Below are positions 32,605 to 42,757 of a DNA stretch of 64,000 nt, piece by piece (position 1 is the first letter of the stretch; each line of letters opens with the position of its first letter). A model generated the notes under the pieces. It was not told the origin of the DNA and searched no databases. It saw only the letters and a program-made list of their open reading frames with translations. The stretch is from JACCYQ01 sp036675565 (GTDB lineage: Bacteria > Bacteroidota > Bacteroidia > Chitinophagales > Chitinophagaceae): NCBI GenBank assembly GCA_036675565.1, contig JAKFER010000243.1:1-64000 (forward strand). The letters are read 5' to 3'. The position numbers were made by a program, and so were the translations under genes.

Positions 32605-33462
32605 TTATTTGTACTGGGAAGCAAAACTTTGTGTTAAAGTAAAACCTGATTCATCAATACCATATGTAATAGAGTCAATCTTTGTTGTGAAAATGTTATA
32701 CATGATCAAAGCCAAAGATGAAGTTGCGATACCCAAAGCTGTATTATATAAAGCCTCAGAGATACCAACGGCCAACTGGCTGGCAGCACCTGCTCCACCC
32801 TCTTCACCTAATGCGGCAAATGAACGGATCATACCCATTACCGTACCTAACAGGGCAATCAATGTACCCAGTGATACCAGTGTAGATAAGAATACCAGGT
32901 TTTTCTGCAACATTGGTAATTCAAGCGCAGTAGCTTCTTCAACTTCTTTTTGAATAGCCAGCACTTTTTGTTCTGTATCTAATTCATTGTTAGTGATCAT
33001 TTCTTTGTAACGACGCAAACCTGCTTTCATCACATTTGCTACTGATCCTCTTTGTTTGTCACACTCTGATAATGCAGCATCAACATTTTTATTTGCCAGG
33101 TGATATTGTACGCGGCGAATAAAATCAGCAATTGAACCTTTACCCAAAGCCTTACTGATAGTTAAAAAACGTTCAATAGAGAATGCAATTACCATTAACA
33201 TACAACCTATCAATAGTGGTACGATGATGCCTCCTTCATAAATAGCATTCAACGCGGTTTTAGGACCAGCATGTTTTGGCCAGAACCAACCTTCACCAGG
33301 AGTTCTAAATCCTTCAGGATTTCCTAAAATATAACGCCAGATTAAATAACCGGCCACAATACATAAAATAGGTGCAAGCCACGAAATTGCATTACTGCTC
33401 TTTTTGGGTTGAACAGAAGTTGACTTAACAGTTGATGTTGCAGTCGGTTTTGTTTCAGCCAT
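32605..33462 (-). CDS. exbB: MotA/TolQ/ExbB proton channel family protein
   Basis: The 285-residue protein has an N-terminal Ser/Thr-rich lead, a helix near residues 27-46, and the ExbB core with three more helices: GGIIVPLLIGCMLMVIAFSIERF, LVFLSTLVSLGTLIALLGTVMGMI and ISEALYNTALGIATSSLALIMYN-type segments. The GTVMGMIRSFAAL and EALYNTALGI motifs are family hallmarks lining the proton path. It is the first gene of the exb operon; 219 AT-rich bases upstream hold its promoter and no further gene. Confidence 0.95.
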   Translation of the reverse strand: MAETKPTATSTVKSTSVQPKKSSNAISWLAPILCIVAGYLIWRYILGNPEGFRTPGEGWFWPKHAGPKTALNAIYEGGIIVPLLIGCMLMVIAFSIERFLTISKALGKGSIADFIRRVQYHLANKNVDAALSECDKQRGSVANVMKAGLRRYKEMITNNELDTEQKVLAIQKEVEEATALELPMLQKNLVFLSTLVSLGTLIALLGTVMGMIRSFAALGEEGGAGAASQLAVGISEALYNTALGIATSSLALIMYNIFTTKIDSITYGIDESGFTLTQSFASQYK

Positions 33463-33681
33463 GATCTTTAATTTTTAGTGTTTTTTGTAATTTGAAAAAA
33501 TAACTATCCAATGATGATTTTACAAGGCCACAATTCTAAGAAAAAAAAATTAAATAAATCATTTAATGCTTTCTATTTTTTTAAAACTGCGGCCGTTAAG
33601 TTAAGATTTATTGCGATTGCACAATGATTTGATAAAAAAATTTCCTTAGTAAGATAAAAGCCTTAGGACTATTGTATTAGG

Positions 33682-34956
33682 TTATTCGTAACGCAAGGCT
33701 TCAATGGGATTCAGTCTCCCGGCTTTTAAAGCAGGATATAGCCCCGCAATTAAACCCACAGCAGTACAGATTAAAATGCCATAAAGAATCCAGTTCCATG
33801 GTACAATAAAACCTGTATCGAGCAGCATAGAAAAAAGATTACCCACCAGGATACCCAGGATAATTCCAAAAATGGCACCCCAGATACTAATGATCACCGC
33901 TTCTATAAGGAACTGCTGACGTATGGATTTACTCTTGCCGCCAATAGCTTTAATTAGTCCAACTTCTTTGGTTCTTTCTGTAACCGAAACCAACATGATA
34001 TTCATTAAACCAATAGCGGCACCAACCAAAGTAATAAAACCAATTACTGTTGCAGAGATGGTTAAAAACCCAAGACTTGCCATAGCTTTTTCCGCTATGC
34101 TGTCATTACGTTCCAATGCAAAATTATTTTCTTCTGTGGTAGATAGTTTGCGGATTCCCCTGAACAAACCTTCCGCTTCGCCCATAGCTTCATTTACCTG
34201 GTTGATATCATCGGTTGCGACAGCAATGATGTAAGAGTTGTTACTGCTGAATACCTTTTCAACATTGCGGTACCCGGTGATGATCACGTTATCACGACTA
34301 AAACCAAAAGTGGAACCCCTGCTTTTAAGTACTCCAATGACCCTGTATGGAATACTGTTGACTCGAATGATTTGGTTTACAGCCCTGTCAACATTTCCTT
34401 TAAACAACCGCTCGGCAACATCAAAACCAATCAAACAAACATTGCTTGCACGTTCTACCTCCATGCGGTTCAGGTTGCGACCGGCACGCAGTGATAATCC
34501 ATTTAGCAGGATGTAATTTTCATCGCCACCAAAAATGGAAACATTGGGTGTTGTTTTTTTTGTTTCAAAAGTAATGGTGGCATTTCGGTTACCCGTAACC
34601 GCTATACCGGATGTTGCGGCAAAGTCAAACCGTTTTTTAAACATAGCAGCTTCGTCGGCGGTGAGGATGCGGCCAAGGCTTGATTTCTTTTCTTTCTTTT
34701 TACCCTTCTTTTCCATTTGCAATTCACTGTTGCCACCACCAAACCGAACATTCCTTTCTTTAAAGCGAATGGTAAATCCGTTAGCTCCCATGGTGGAAAA
34801 GCTTTCTGTCAGCTTTTGGTTCATTGCCTGTATAGCAGTGATGATACCAACCAAAGCCATAATACCAAATGCAATAATGGAAACGGTAAGGCCTGTACGT
34901 AATTTATTGCTGCGTACCGTGCGGATAGAAATTGAAATAACATCTTTTATATTCAT
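33682..34956 (-). CDS. ABC transporter permease of the MacB/FtsX type
   Basis: A 424-residue permease with an N-terminal helix ([20 protein letters not shown]), a MacB-type periplasmic domain (about 45-300, containing the unusually basic [13 protein letters not shown] insertion) and three C-terminal helices, ending in the family motif [20 protein letters not shown]. No ATPase or adaptor gene is adjacent, so it must pair with an ATPase encoded elsewhere. It lies between the exb and nuo operons on the same strand. Confidence 0.92.
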   Translation of the reverse strand: MNIKDVISISIRTVRSNKLRTGLTVSIIAFGIMALVGIITAIQAMNQKLTESFSTMGANGFTIRFKERNVRFGGGNSELQMEKKGKKKEKKSSLGRILTADEAAMFKKRFDFAATSGIAVTGNRNATITFETKKTTPNVSIFGGDENYILLNGLSLRAGRNLNRMEVERASNVCLIGFDVAERLFKGNVDRAVNQIIRVNSIPYRVIGVLKSRGSTFGFSRDNVIITGYRNVEKVFSSNNSYIIAVATDDINQVNEAMGEAEGLFRGIRKLSTTEENNFALERNDSIAEKAMASLGFLTISATVIGFITLVGAAIGLMNIMLVSVTERTKEVGLIKAIGGKSKSIRQQFLIEAVIISIWGAIFGIILGILVGNLFSMLLDTGFIVPWNWILYGILICTAVGLIAGLYPALKAGRLNPIEALRYE

Positions 34957-35022
34957 ACAGTGAATTGCCCTGTAAAATACAAAAAAACAGGTTGCATGAT
35001 GAAAGCGATGTATAAACGGTAC

Positions 35023-36393
35023 TTAAAAGTATAACCAGTTGAGCAGCAGGTTAGGGAAAATGCCAAGAATAATTAACAGTGCTGCAACCGCTACAAGCAT
35101 TATTTTAAAACCGGAAGACACTTCAATGGCATTGCCATCTCCTTCTTTAAAATACATAGCCTGTATCAGCCGGAAATAATAATATACACTCACCGCGGCC
35201 ATGATGACGGCTAAGATAACCAGCCACATTAATCCGCCTGCTTCAAGCGTGGCTTTCAGCATATAAAATTTGGCCAGGAAACCGGCCGTTAAAGGAATAC
35301 CTGATAGAGAAAGCAGGAAGACTACATTGGCGCCAGCCAGCAATGGCTGCTGACGTGCGAAGCCATTAAAACTTTCAAATGAATGATCATTCATTTTTAA
35401 AAGAATGGCGAATGTGCCTATGGTGGCCAGGCTGTAAGCAGCCGCATATAAAATAATACCTTCCTTACCTGTAGCATTAAACGCTAATAATGCAAGGAGC
35501 ATAAACCCTGCCTGCGAAATACTGGAATAAGCCAGCATTCTTTTAACACTTTGCTGAAATACAGCCGTGATGTTACCGATCAACAATGTACATGCGGCAA
35601 TAATCGCAGCCACTAACTTCCAGTCTTCATGAATGGAGCCAAAGGCATCGTAAAACAGCCGGATGAACCCCACAAATGCCGCCACTTTTACAATCGTTGC
35701 CATAAACGAAGTAAATACGGTAGGAGAACCATCATATACATCTGGTGTCCAAAAATGAAATGGCGCTGCCGATACTTTGAATGCCATCGAGAAAAACATC
35801 AGCAACATACCTGCGATAGCTAAAGCAGAAGGACCCTCACCAAAGTTCATGTAGCGGGTTGTGAATGTTCCGGTTGCGCCATATATCAAAGCAATACCCA
35901 TCAGCATGATGCCGGTGGAGAAGGCGCCCATTAATAAATATTTCAGAGAGGCTTCATTGCTTTTCAAATTTCGCTTACTGGTTCCTGTTAATATATACAA
36001 CGGGATAGAAATAATTTCGATACCCAGGAAAAGGATTAATAAAGATTGAAAAGATGCAACCAAAACTATACCACAGAGAATAAAAAAAATCAATGCCACA
36101 TAATCTGCAAAATAATGGCCCACCTTTTCCATGTCACGGGCCGACAATAAAAAATACACCAGAGTAGATCCAAAAGCAACACTGTTGAATAATAATGCAA
36201 AACGGTCAAACAGCATGAAGCCTTCCGTATTCACTTTAAAAAAAACGATGCCGTTCATTTCAAGAATGTTAATCAACAGCAACAATGCTACACCAATGAT
36301 TGCCATCGTATGTTGCACAGGTTTTTGTTTTACAAAAATGCCCGTGAACATCATGATAACTCCAAAGACAGCCGATATAATTAATGCGTTCAT
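35023..36393 (-). CDS. nuoN: NADH-quinone oxidoreductase subunit N
   Basis: The 456-residue antiporter-like membrane subunit has about 14 helices. Family signatures are LFLGIEIISIPLYILTG (the conserved Glu in helix 5), KYLLMGAFSTGIMLMG, FKVSAAPFHFWTPDVYDGSP (Lys in helix 7) and SVKRMLAYSSISQAGFMLL. It translocates protons in the membrane arm of complex I. It is the last gene of the nuo operon, three bases after nuoM. Confidence 0.97.
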   Translation of the reverse strand: MNALIISAVFGVIMMFTGIFVKQKPVQHTMAIIGVALLLLINILEMNGIVFFKVNTEGFMLFDRFALLFNSVAFGSTLVYFLLSARDMEKVGHYFADYVALIFFILCGIVLVASFQSLLILFLGIEIISIPLYILTGTSKRNLKSNEASLKYLLMGAFSTGIMLMGIALIYGATGTFTTRYMNFGEGPSALAIAGMLLMFFSMAFKVSAAPFHFWTPDVYDGSPTVFTSFMATIVKVAAFVGFIRLFYDAFGSIHEDWKLVAAIIAACTLLIGNITAVFQQSVKRMLAYSSISQAGFMLLALLAFNATGKEGIILYAAAYSLATIGTFAILLKMNDHSFESFNGFARQQPLLAGANVVFLLSLSGIPLTAGFLAKFYMLKATLEAGGLMWLVILAVIMAAVSVYYYFRLIQAMYFKEGDGNAIEVSSGFKIMLVAVAALLIILGIFPNLLLNWLYF

Positions 36394-36396
36394 AAT

Positions 36397-37875
36397 TTAT
36401 TTTCCTATCAGGTAAGGGGTGATGTCTGCTTCTTTTAAAATTCCATTTACAGTTTCACTGCTAATATCAAGCATGGATTGCGGATAAACTCCAAGTACAA
36501 AAATCAACACTACAACGGCCACCAGTATCCACTTTTCATTTGTCCTGATATCAACAGCATTTGCTGTGAGTTCATTGGCTTCGCCATAAAACACACGCCT
36601 GATCATATTCAGAGTGTATATAGCCGCCAGGATAATGGTTATACCTGCGCAAACCATAAACACCACATTGTATTTAGTAATTGTGGAACCAAAAATTCCA
36701 TTGAACATGAGGAATTCCCCGATAAATGAATTAGTGAGTGGCAGTGCAATATTAGCCAGGGCTACAACCATCATGAGAATGGAAAGTGCAGGCATCTTTT
36801 TTGCCAATCCTCCCAACTCGCTGATTTTGCGTGTACCAAATTGCCTTTCTATAATTTCAACCACTATCCACAATGCTATGATGTTAATACCGTGATTAAA
36901 CATCTGGATCATTACACCTTGCATACCGGATTCTGTTTCCGCAAAAATGGCCACACACATTAACCCAATGTGGGCTATAGAAGAATATGCAACCAATCTC
37001 TTTAAATCATTTTGCCGGATGGCGATCAATGAGGCATAGATCATACCGATAATAGCCAGCGTACTAACCGTATCTCCCCATGCATAAGAAGCGGCGGGTA
37101 ATACCGGTAACAACCAACGGATCAATCCAAACACACCCATCTTTACCATAATACCACTAAGCACCATGGTTGTTGCATAATTTGTTTGCTCATATGTATC
37201 GGGCTGCCAGGTATGAAAAGGAAATATGGGCATCTTGATTGCAAAAGCAATAAACATCAACCAAAAAATTCTGCTTTGCACATTGTTTGGAAGATTGATA
37301 TTGTAAAAATCAGCTATGGCGAATGAACTACCTGGTGTTTGTGAATACAGGTATAAAATACCTACCAGCATTAATAAGGAACCGATGAAAGTGTAAATGA
37401 AAAATTTGAAAGTGACGGCAATTCTTCTTTCGCCACCCCACTGCGAACAAAGAAAATACACAGGTATTAATGCAAGCTCCCAGAAAAAATAAAATAATAA
37501 TGCATCCATTGAAAGGAATACACCCATCAAGCCTGCCTGTGCAAGTAACATTAATCCAAAAAAATTGTTGGCTTTATTGAATGGAGCATGCCATGTTGAA
37601 ATAAAAATTATGGGATAAGAAACTGCAGTTAACAGGCAAAGTATTTGGCCCATGCCATCCAGCTTTACCGAAAAACTACTACCCAAACTACCCAGCCACG
37701 AAGTTTCGAAAGCCAGGTTTGAAGGATCTTTTAAAACAGTCAATCCAAAAATGGAAACCAGCAGGGTTATCAGCGATGCCAGCAATGCCCAGGACCTGGC
37801 CGTTTTTTCATTGCTTATAAAAAAAGAAACAATGCCCGCTAATAAAGGAATTAAAATCAATAAAACTGGAACCAT
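36397..37875 (-). CDS. nuoM: NADH-quinone oxidoreductase subunit M
   Basis: A 492-residue proton-pumping subunit with about 14 helices. It contains YFFWELALIPVYFLCSQWGG (helix 5 Glu), FAIKMPIFPFHTWQPDTYEQ (helix 7 Lys) and LKRLVAYSSIAHIGLM. It sits between NuoL and NuoN in the membrane arm. The start ATG at 37875 lies 75 bases after nuoL. Confidence 0.97.
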   Translation of the reverse strand: MVPVLLILIPLLAGIVSFFISNEKTARSWALLASLITLLVSIFGLTVLKDPSNLAFETSWLGSLGSSFSVKLDGMGQILCLLTAVSYPIIFISTWHAPFNKANNFFGLMLLAQAGLMGVFLSMDALLFYFFWELALIPVYFLCSQWGGERRIAVTFKFFIYTFIGSLLMLVGILYLYSQTPGSSFAIADFYNINLPNNVQSRIFWLMFIAFAIKMPIFPFHTWQPDTYEQTNYATTMVLSGIMVKMGVFGLIRWLLPVLPAASYAWGDTVSTLAIIGMIYASLIAIRQNDLKRLVAYSSIAHIGLMCVAIFAETESGMQGVMIQMFNHGINIIALWIVVEIIERQFGTRKISELGGLAKKMPALSILMMVVALANIALPLTNSFIGEFLMFNGIFGSTITKYNVVFMVCAGITIILAAIYTLNMIRRVFYGEANELTANAVDIRTNEKWILVAVVVLIFVLGVYPQSMLDISSETVNGILKEADITPYLIGK

Positions 37876-37950
37876 ATACCCTTACCCTGGTGGGTGTTTA
37901 GAATGAATTCAATACTATTTATATAACTGCCAATTTAAAAACCGGCTTAA

Positions 37951-39855
37951 CTATTTTTTCAAGAAAAACTGTAAAACAAAAAGTAAAACCATACTCACAA
38001 CCATCAGTAAAATATAATTACCAGTTTGCCCGCTTTGTAACCAACGAACCTGGCGGCTGCTGTAATGAACAGCCTTACCTACACCATTCACTAATGCATC
38101 GATACCGGATCTTTCCAAAGAATTATTCAGAAACGCACCAAAACGATGCAATGGATTTACAATGATGGTATCATACAATTCATCCACGTACCATTTATTC
38201 TCTAAAACTTTACCGATACCAGTTTCAGGTTCGGCAGTTGGCTGATACTTACTGAAACGACTCCAGGCCCAAATGATTACAGTGATGATCAATACACTTA
38301 ATCCACCCATCATCATCAATTCCTGGGTATGATCTGCATGATGCGGTGTTTGAATGGCTGTTGATTGGGCAAATACAGGTGCAAGGAAATCGTGCAGCCA
38401 ATGTGCACCCGGTGCCAACACTTCCGGAATACCGATGAAACCTCCAATAACAGAAAGTATAGCCAGTATGATTAATGGTATTGTGATAGCAGATGGTGAT
38501 TCATGTAAATGACTTTCCTGATTAGCTGTACCCCGAAACTTACCGAGGAATGTTAATGCATATAAACGGAACATATAAAATGCCGTCATCAATGCGGTTA
38601 ATGCTGCTATTACATATAACACCGGGTTACTCATAAATGTATTTGCCAGGATCTCGTCTTTTGAAAAGAAACCACTGAACCCGGGAACACCGGCAATGGC
38701 CAAACAACCTAACAGAAAAGTGATATGCGTAACAGGCATGTATTTTCTCAATCCACCCATATTACGGATATCCTGTTCGTTGTGCAATGCATGAATAACG
38801 GAACCAGCGCCAAGGAATAACAAGGCTTTGAAAAATGCATGTGTCATTACATGGAATACAGCTGCTGTATAAGCTCCAACTCCTAATGCAAGGAACATAA
38901 AACCTAACTGGCTTACCGTTGAATAGGCCAATACTTTTTTAATATCATTTTGCTTTAAAGCAATAGTTGCCGCCAATACTGCGGTCGCTAACCCAATTAT
39001 TGCAATGATATCCTGGGTTGTTGAAGCCATTGTATATAAAATGTTGCTTCGTGCAATCATATACACACCAGCAGTTACCATGGTTGCAGCATGGATCAGG
39101 GCAGATACAGGTGTAGGACCGGCCATAGCATCTGGCAACCAGGTATACAATGGGATCTGTGCACTTTTTCCTGTGGCACCAATAAATAATAATATGGTGA
39201 TGGCGGTGATATCAGCCTGGCTCAGTTTATCAACCTGGCTGAAAATTTCAGAGAATGTAGTTGTATCCAATTTGGCAATGATCCAGAAAATGGCGATCAG
39301 GAATGCAAGGTCACCAATGCGATTCATGACAAAAGCCTTATTCGCAGCTTTATTGTATTCCGGTTTTTTAAACCAATAACCAATCAGCAAATAGGAACAT
39401 AAACCTACACCTTCCCAACCAATGAACATGATAACCAAATTAGAACCCATTACCAGCAAAAGCATTGAAAATACAAACAGGTTCAGGTAGGAGAAGTACC
39501 TGCCATAATGGTCTGTAGGTTCATCATGCATGTATGAAGTAGAATAGACATGAATTAAAAAACCGACACCCGTAATGATCAATAAAAATAATGCTGTTAG
39601 CTGGTCAACCTGGAAAGCAAAGGGAATATTCAATTTGCCTACGGATATAAAATTGAAATAATGCGCAACATGCGTGTTACCATTATTTACTTCCATGAAA
39701 ACGAAAAGACTGATTGCAAAAGATGCCAGTATTACTGCGCTGCCAATAAAACCAATTGCAGTTTTGGACAATGATTTTCTGCCCAATCCATTGACAAGGA
39801 ATCCAAGCAATGGAAAAAATGGAATAAGCCAAACCAGGTCTAAAACGTTATTCAT
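37951..39855 (-). CDS. nuoL: NADH-quinone oxidoreductase subunit L
   Basis: The 634-residue distal proton-pumping subunit has some 16 helices, with MFIGWEGVGLCSYLLIGYW (helix 5 Glu), TGKSAQIPLYTWLPDAMAGP (helix 7 Lys), SALIHAATMVTAGVYMIAR and KKVLAYSTVSQLGFMFLALG. The long lateral helix and final anchoring helix are represented by the C-terminal 100 residues (EDKWYVDELYD-like stretch NKWYVDELYDTIIVNP, then VVSMVLLFVLQFFLKK). Length is normal. Confidence 0.98.
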   Translation of the reverse strand: MNNVLDLVWLIPFFPLLGFLVNGLGRKSLSKTAIGFIGSAVILASFAISLFVFMEVNNGNTHVAHYFNFISVGKLNIPFAFQVDQLTALFLLIITGVGFLIHVYSTSYMHDEPTDHYGRYFSYLNLFVFSMLLLVMGSNLVIMFIGWEGVGLCSYLLIGYWFKKPEYNKAANKAFVMNRIGDLAFLIAIFWIIAKLDTTTFSEIFSQVDKLSQADITAITILLFIGATGKSAQIPLYTWLPDAMAGPTPVSALIHAATMVTAGVYMIARSNILYTMASTTQDIIAIIGLATAVLAATIALKQNDIKKVLAYSTVSQLGFMFLALGVGAYTAAVFHVMTHAFFKALLFLGAGSVIHALHNEQDIRNMGGLRKYMPVTHITFLLGCLAIAGVPGFSGFFSKDEILANTFMSNPVLYVIAALTALMTAFYMFRLYALTFLGKFRGTANQESHLHESPSAITIPLIILAILSVIGGFIGIPEVLAPGAHWLHDFLAPVFAQSTAIQTPHHADHTQELMMMGGLSVLIITVIIWAWSRFSKYQPTAEPETGIGKVLENKWYVDELYDTIIVNPLHRFGAFLNNSLERSGIDALVNGVGKAVHYSSRQVRWLQSGQTGNYILLMVVSMVLLFVLQFFLKK

Positions 39856-39968
39856 AATATTTTTCTCTCCGGCTCCCCGTATGAAGCATGCCTGTTTACA
39901 GGTATAACTGTAATGGTTAAATGTTATTTATTTAATTCTGTTTCATCCCTTCGCAGGAATGAAATAAG

Positions 39969-40298
39969 TTAATGTTTAAGCCTGTTCAAAAAGTTTACAT
40001 CAATGGAATGTGTGTTTCTAAACAACATTACAATGATGGCTAGTCCCACACTTACTTCTGCCGCTGCAACAACCATAATAAAGAAAACGAATAACTGCGC
40101 CTCCGTACCGGCGGTTGGATTCGTTGCCAACTGGTTTAAATGATGCATTTTGGAAAATGCCACCAATAATAAGTTTACCGCATTCAACATGATTTCTATA
40201 CACATAAAAACAATAATCGTGTTACGACGGGTTAATACACCCACAATACCAATTACAAATAATGTTATAGAAAGTATGATGTAATAATTTATAGGCAT
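39969..40298 (-). CDS. nuoK: NADH-quinone oxidoreductase subunit K
   Basis: The 109-residue subunit has three helices and the conserved acidic residues in [17 protein letters not shown] and [18 protein letters not shown] that belong to the proton path. The start ATG is at 40298. Directly before it lies a TCAAATTN octamer array (40304-40343), which takes up the place of a ribosome binding site. The gap to nuoJ (144 bases) holds a second, inverted octamer array (about 40409-40440). Confidence 0.97.
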   Translation of the reverse strand: MPINYYIILSITLFVIGIVGVLTRRNTIIVFMCIEIMLNAVNLLLVAFSKMHHLNQLATNPTAGTEAQLFVFFIMVVAAAEVSVGLAIIVMLFRNTHSIDVNFLNRLKH

Positions 40299-40303
40299 GA
40301 ATA

Positions 40304-40343
40304 CAATTTGGCAATTTGATAATTTGATAATTTGATAATGAAC
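40304..40343 (-). repeat. TCAAATTN octamer array directly before nuoK
   Basis: On the minus strand five 8-base units in a row read GTTCATTA, TCAAATTA, TCAAATTA, TCAAATTG and CCAAATTG, followed by TATTC and the nuoK ATG. A related array before nuoE ends in the same CAAATTGTATT next to the start codon. Confidence 0.75.
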
Positions 40344-40408
40344 ATTTGTACTTTTAAATTATACCGATTGCTTTTAAATTTTTAATTCTGACCAATCTTA
40401 GACTTTCT

Positions 40409-40440
40409 CATATTGTCGAATTGTCTAATTGTCTAATTCC
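40409..40440 (+). repeat. Inverted octamer array between nuoJ and nuoK
   Basis: On the plus strand TCATATTG, TCGAATTG, TCTAATTG and TCTAATTC follow one another. Because the array at 40304-40343 has the opposite orientation, an RNA crossing both could form a long imperfect hairpin between nuoJ and nuoK. Confidence 0.6.
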
Positions 40441-40442
40441 AA

Positions 40443-40943
40443 TTATTCTTTCTTCCCAATTATAACTGCTCCGACCATTGCACTTAAAAATAAAATACTG
40501 CTGATTTCAAAGGGAATCACATATTTGGTAAATAATACCGTACCCAGGTTTTCAATCAATCCAATTTCACCAGTATTTGTTTCGGCTACCTGGTCTTTAA
40601 TGTCTATATCTTTTAATGCAGCAATCAAAACTAATAATAAACAACCACCGGCAATGGCTCCAACGAGTTTCAGCCATTTACTTTTTTGTGGTTCCATATC
40701 TTTATTAAGATTCATCAACATGATCACAAACAGGAAAAGCACCATGATAGCACCCGCATACACAATTATGTTAACCACCGCAAGGAATTGTGCATTCAAT
40801 AAAATATAATGTCCGGAAATTCCGAAGAAAGTAACAATTAACCAGATAACACTGTAAACTGGGTGCCTGTTAATGACAACCATGATAGCGCTTACAAGCA
40901 CCAATGCAGATAGAAACCAGAATAAAATTTGTGTGATACCCAT
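40443..40943 (-). CDS. nuoJ: NADH-quinone oxidoreductase subunit J
   Basis: A 166-residue membrane subunit with about five helices. The core NIIVYAGAIMVLFLFVIMLMN contains the family's Tyr-Ala-Gly-Ala-Ile motif (pi-bulge helix of complex I). It follows nuoI by 22 bases. Length is close to that of other Bacteroidota NuoJ proteins. Confidence 0.96.
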   Translation of the reverse strand: MGITQILFWFLSALVLVSAIMVVINRHPVYSVIWLIVTFFGISGHYILLNAQFLAVVNIIVYAGAIMVLFLFVIMLMNLNKDMEPQKSKWLKLVGAIAGGCLLLVLIAALKDIDIKDQVAETNTGEIGLIENLGTVLFTKYVIPFEISSILFLSAMVGAVIIGKKE

Positions 40944-40965
40944 TTTCTCTTAAGCTGTAGATCTT

Positions 40966-41559
40966 TTAATTTGACTGATTACCCGTTTCCTTTTCACCAT
41001 CGATTGCCTGCAATTCTTTTGCAGCTGCCCTTTCTCCCAATGCTTTTTTATACCGTTCCGGATCTTCTATCGGATGTGGTATCAAAAGGTCCTGTTTATT
41101 ATAAATAAATCCTTTTCTATGATAATTGGATGGGGCAAATGTTTGCGAAAGATAAATTGCATCTTTAGGGCAGGCTTCTTCACATAACCCGCAGAATATG
41201 CAACGCAGCATATTGATCTCGTACTTAGCTGCATATTTTTCTTCTTTGTAAAGATGTTCTTCTCCAGGCATCCGTTCCGCAGCTTCCATTGTTATGGCTT
41301 CTGCCGGACAAGCCACTGCACATAAACCACAGGCAGTGCATCGTTCACGGCCTTCTTCATCACGATTCAGGATTTGCAATCCCCGCCATACGGGAGGGAA
41401 ATATCTTTTTTGTTCAGGATAACTGATGGTTGGCCGTTTTTTAAATAAGTGCCCGAAAGTGATCATCATCCCTTTAAAAATGGCTGGCAGGTATAATCGC
41501 TCACCCAGGGTCATGGGCTTACGTTCTACAACTTTTATTTTATCCGTTAATGCTTGCAT
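40966..41559 (-). CDS. nuoI: NADH-quinone oxidoreductase subunit I
   Basis: From the ATG at 41559 the protein has 197 residues and two 4Fe-4S motifs, CTACGLCAVACP and CIFCGLCEEACP, for clusters N6a and N6b, which pass electrons to NuoB. A GTG at 41589 would add ten residues; the ATG fits the family better. The N-terminal segment (MTLGERLYLPAIFKGMMITF) lies along the membrane. It is 85 bases downstream of nuoH. Confidence 0.97.
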   Translation of the reverse strand: MQALTDKIKVVERKPMTLGERLYLPAIFKGMMITFGHLFKKRPTISYPEQKRYFPPVWRGLQILNRDEEGRERCTACGLCAVACPAEAITMEAAERMPGEEHLYKEEKYAAKYEINMLRCIFCGLCEEACPKDAIYLSQTFAPSNYHRKGFIYNKQDLLIPHPIEDPERYKKALGERAAAKELQAIDGEKETGNQSN

Positions 41560-41644
41560 ATCTCTTACTCCTTTATTTCCTGCTCTCACTTAATGGGTGC
41601 AAAGAAATTAAATTATCGCATATAAACCATTGTTCCGGCTCATA

Positions 41645-42700
41645 CTATTTATTCAACCATAAAATAATGACGGCTGTGATTACCATATTAAATAATGCCA
41701 ATGGAATCAATTTTTTCCAGCCCAAATTCATCAACTGATCATATCGGAAACGTGGAATCGTCCACCGGATCCAGATAAATACAAATAAAAAGAAAGCCAC
41801 TTTCAATAACAGGGATAAGCCCCCTAAAATAGTAACCCAATTATGACCAATGCTTTCTCCTAAAGAAATTTCATTTACAAATGGAATATCATATCCGCCA
41901 AAATATAAAGTAGCCATAATTGCACTACTGATAAACATGGCGATATATTCCGCAAAAAGATAAAAACCCAGTTTCATGGATGAATACTCCTGGTGATAAC
42001 CAAAGTTCAGTTCATTTTCCGCTTCTGGTAAATCAAAAGGCGTCCTGTTGGTTTCGGCCAATGCACAAATAAAAAATATAAGAAAGCCGAGAGGCTGGTA
42101 AACAATGTTCCACGGACCCGTCATCTGCTGTTCTACAATCACACTCATTTTTAAGGAGCCGGTAAGCATCAATAATGCAATGAGTGTTAACCCCATAGCC
42201 AATTCATATGAGATCATCTGGGAAGCACCGCGAATTCCCGCAAGCAATGAAAATTTGTTATTGGAAGCCCAGCCTCCGATCATGATTCCATAAACACCTA
42301 AACTGATGACTCCAAAAATATATAATACGCCAATATTTATGTCTGCAACCTGCAGGCTGATATTGCGATCGAACCAGTTTAATGTTCCGCCCCATGGAAT
42401 AACCGCACTGGTCATCAGGGCAGTGATCATAGCAAGCGAAGGACCCAGTATAAAAAGGAATTTGGATGAAGTCAGGGGTATGATCTCTTCTTTAAAAAAA
42501 AGTTTGCCCCCATCTGCCAGTGGTTGTAAGATGCCAAACGGACCCGCACGATTTGGACCGCGACGATCCTGTAAATAAGCTGCTACTTTGCGCTCTGCAT
42601 AAGTGCTGTACATGGCTATCAGTAATGAAACACTAACCACAACCACCACCAGTGCCAGTTTTTCTACAATAAACCAAATATCAATTGCCATTAAATCCAT
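41645..42700 (-). CDS. nuoH: NADH-quinone oxidoreductase subunit H
   Basis: The 351-residue membrane subunit with about eight helices forms the quinone entry site. Signatures include YAERKVAAYLQDRRGPNRAG near residue 35, LADGGKLFFKEE and ETNRTPFDLPEAENELNFGY. The acidic loop residues link quinone reduction to proton pumping. It lies 57 bases after nuoG. Confidence 0.98.
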   Translation of the reverse strand: MDLMAIDIWFIVEKLALVVVVVSVSLLIAMYSTYAERKVAAYLQDRRGPNRAGPFGILQPLADGGKLFFKEEIIPLTSSKFLFILGPSLAMITALMTSAVIPWGGTLNWFDRNISLQVADINIGVLYIFGVISLGVYGIMIGGWASNNKFSLLAGIRGASQMISYELAMGLTLIALLMLTGSLKMSVIVEQQMTGPWNIVYQPLGFLIFFICALAETNRTPFDLPEAENELNFGYHQEYSSMKLGFYLFAEYIAMFISSAIMATLYFGGYDIPFVNEISLGESIGHNWVTILGGLSLLLKVAFFLFVFIWIRWTIPRFRYDQLMNLGWKKLIPLALFNMVITAVIILWLNK

Positions 42701-42757
42701 GTTCCGGTTTTCTTTTTAAGCAAAATAGTTTTCATCAATTTTCTTCAACCTCTTTTC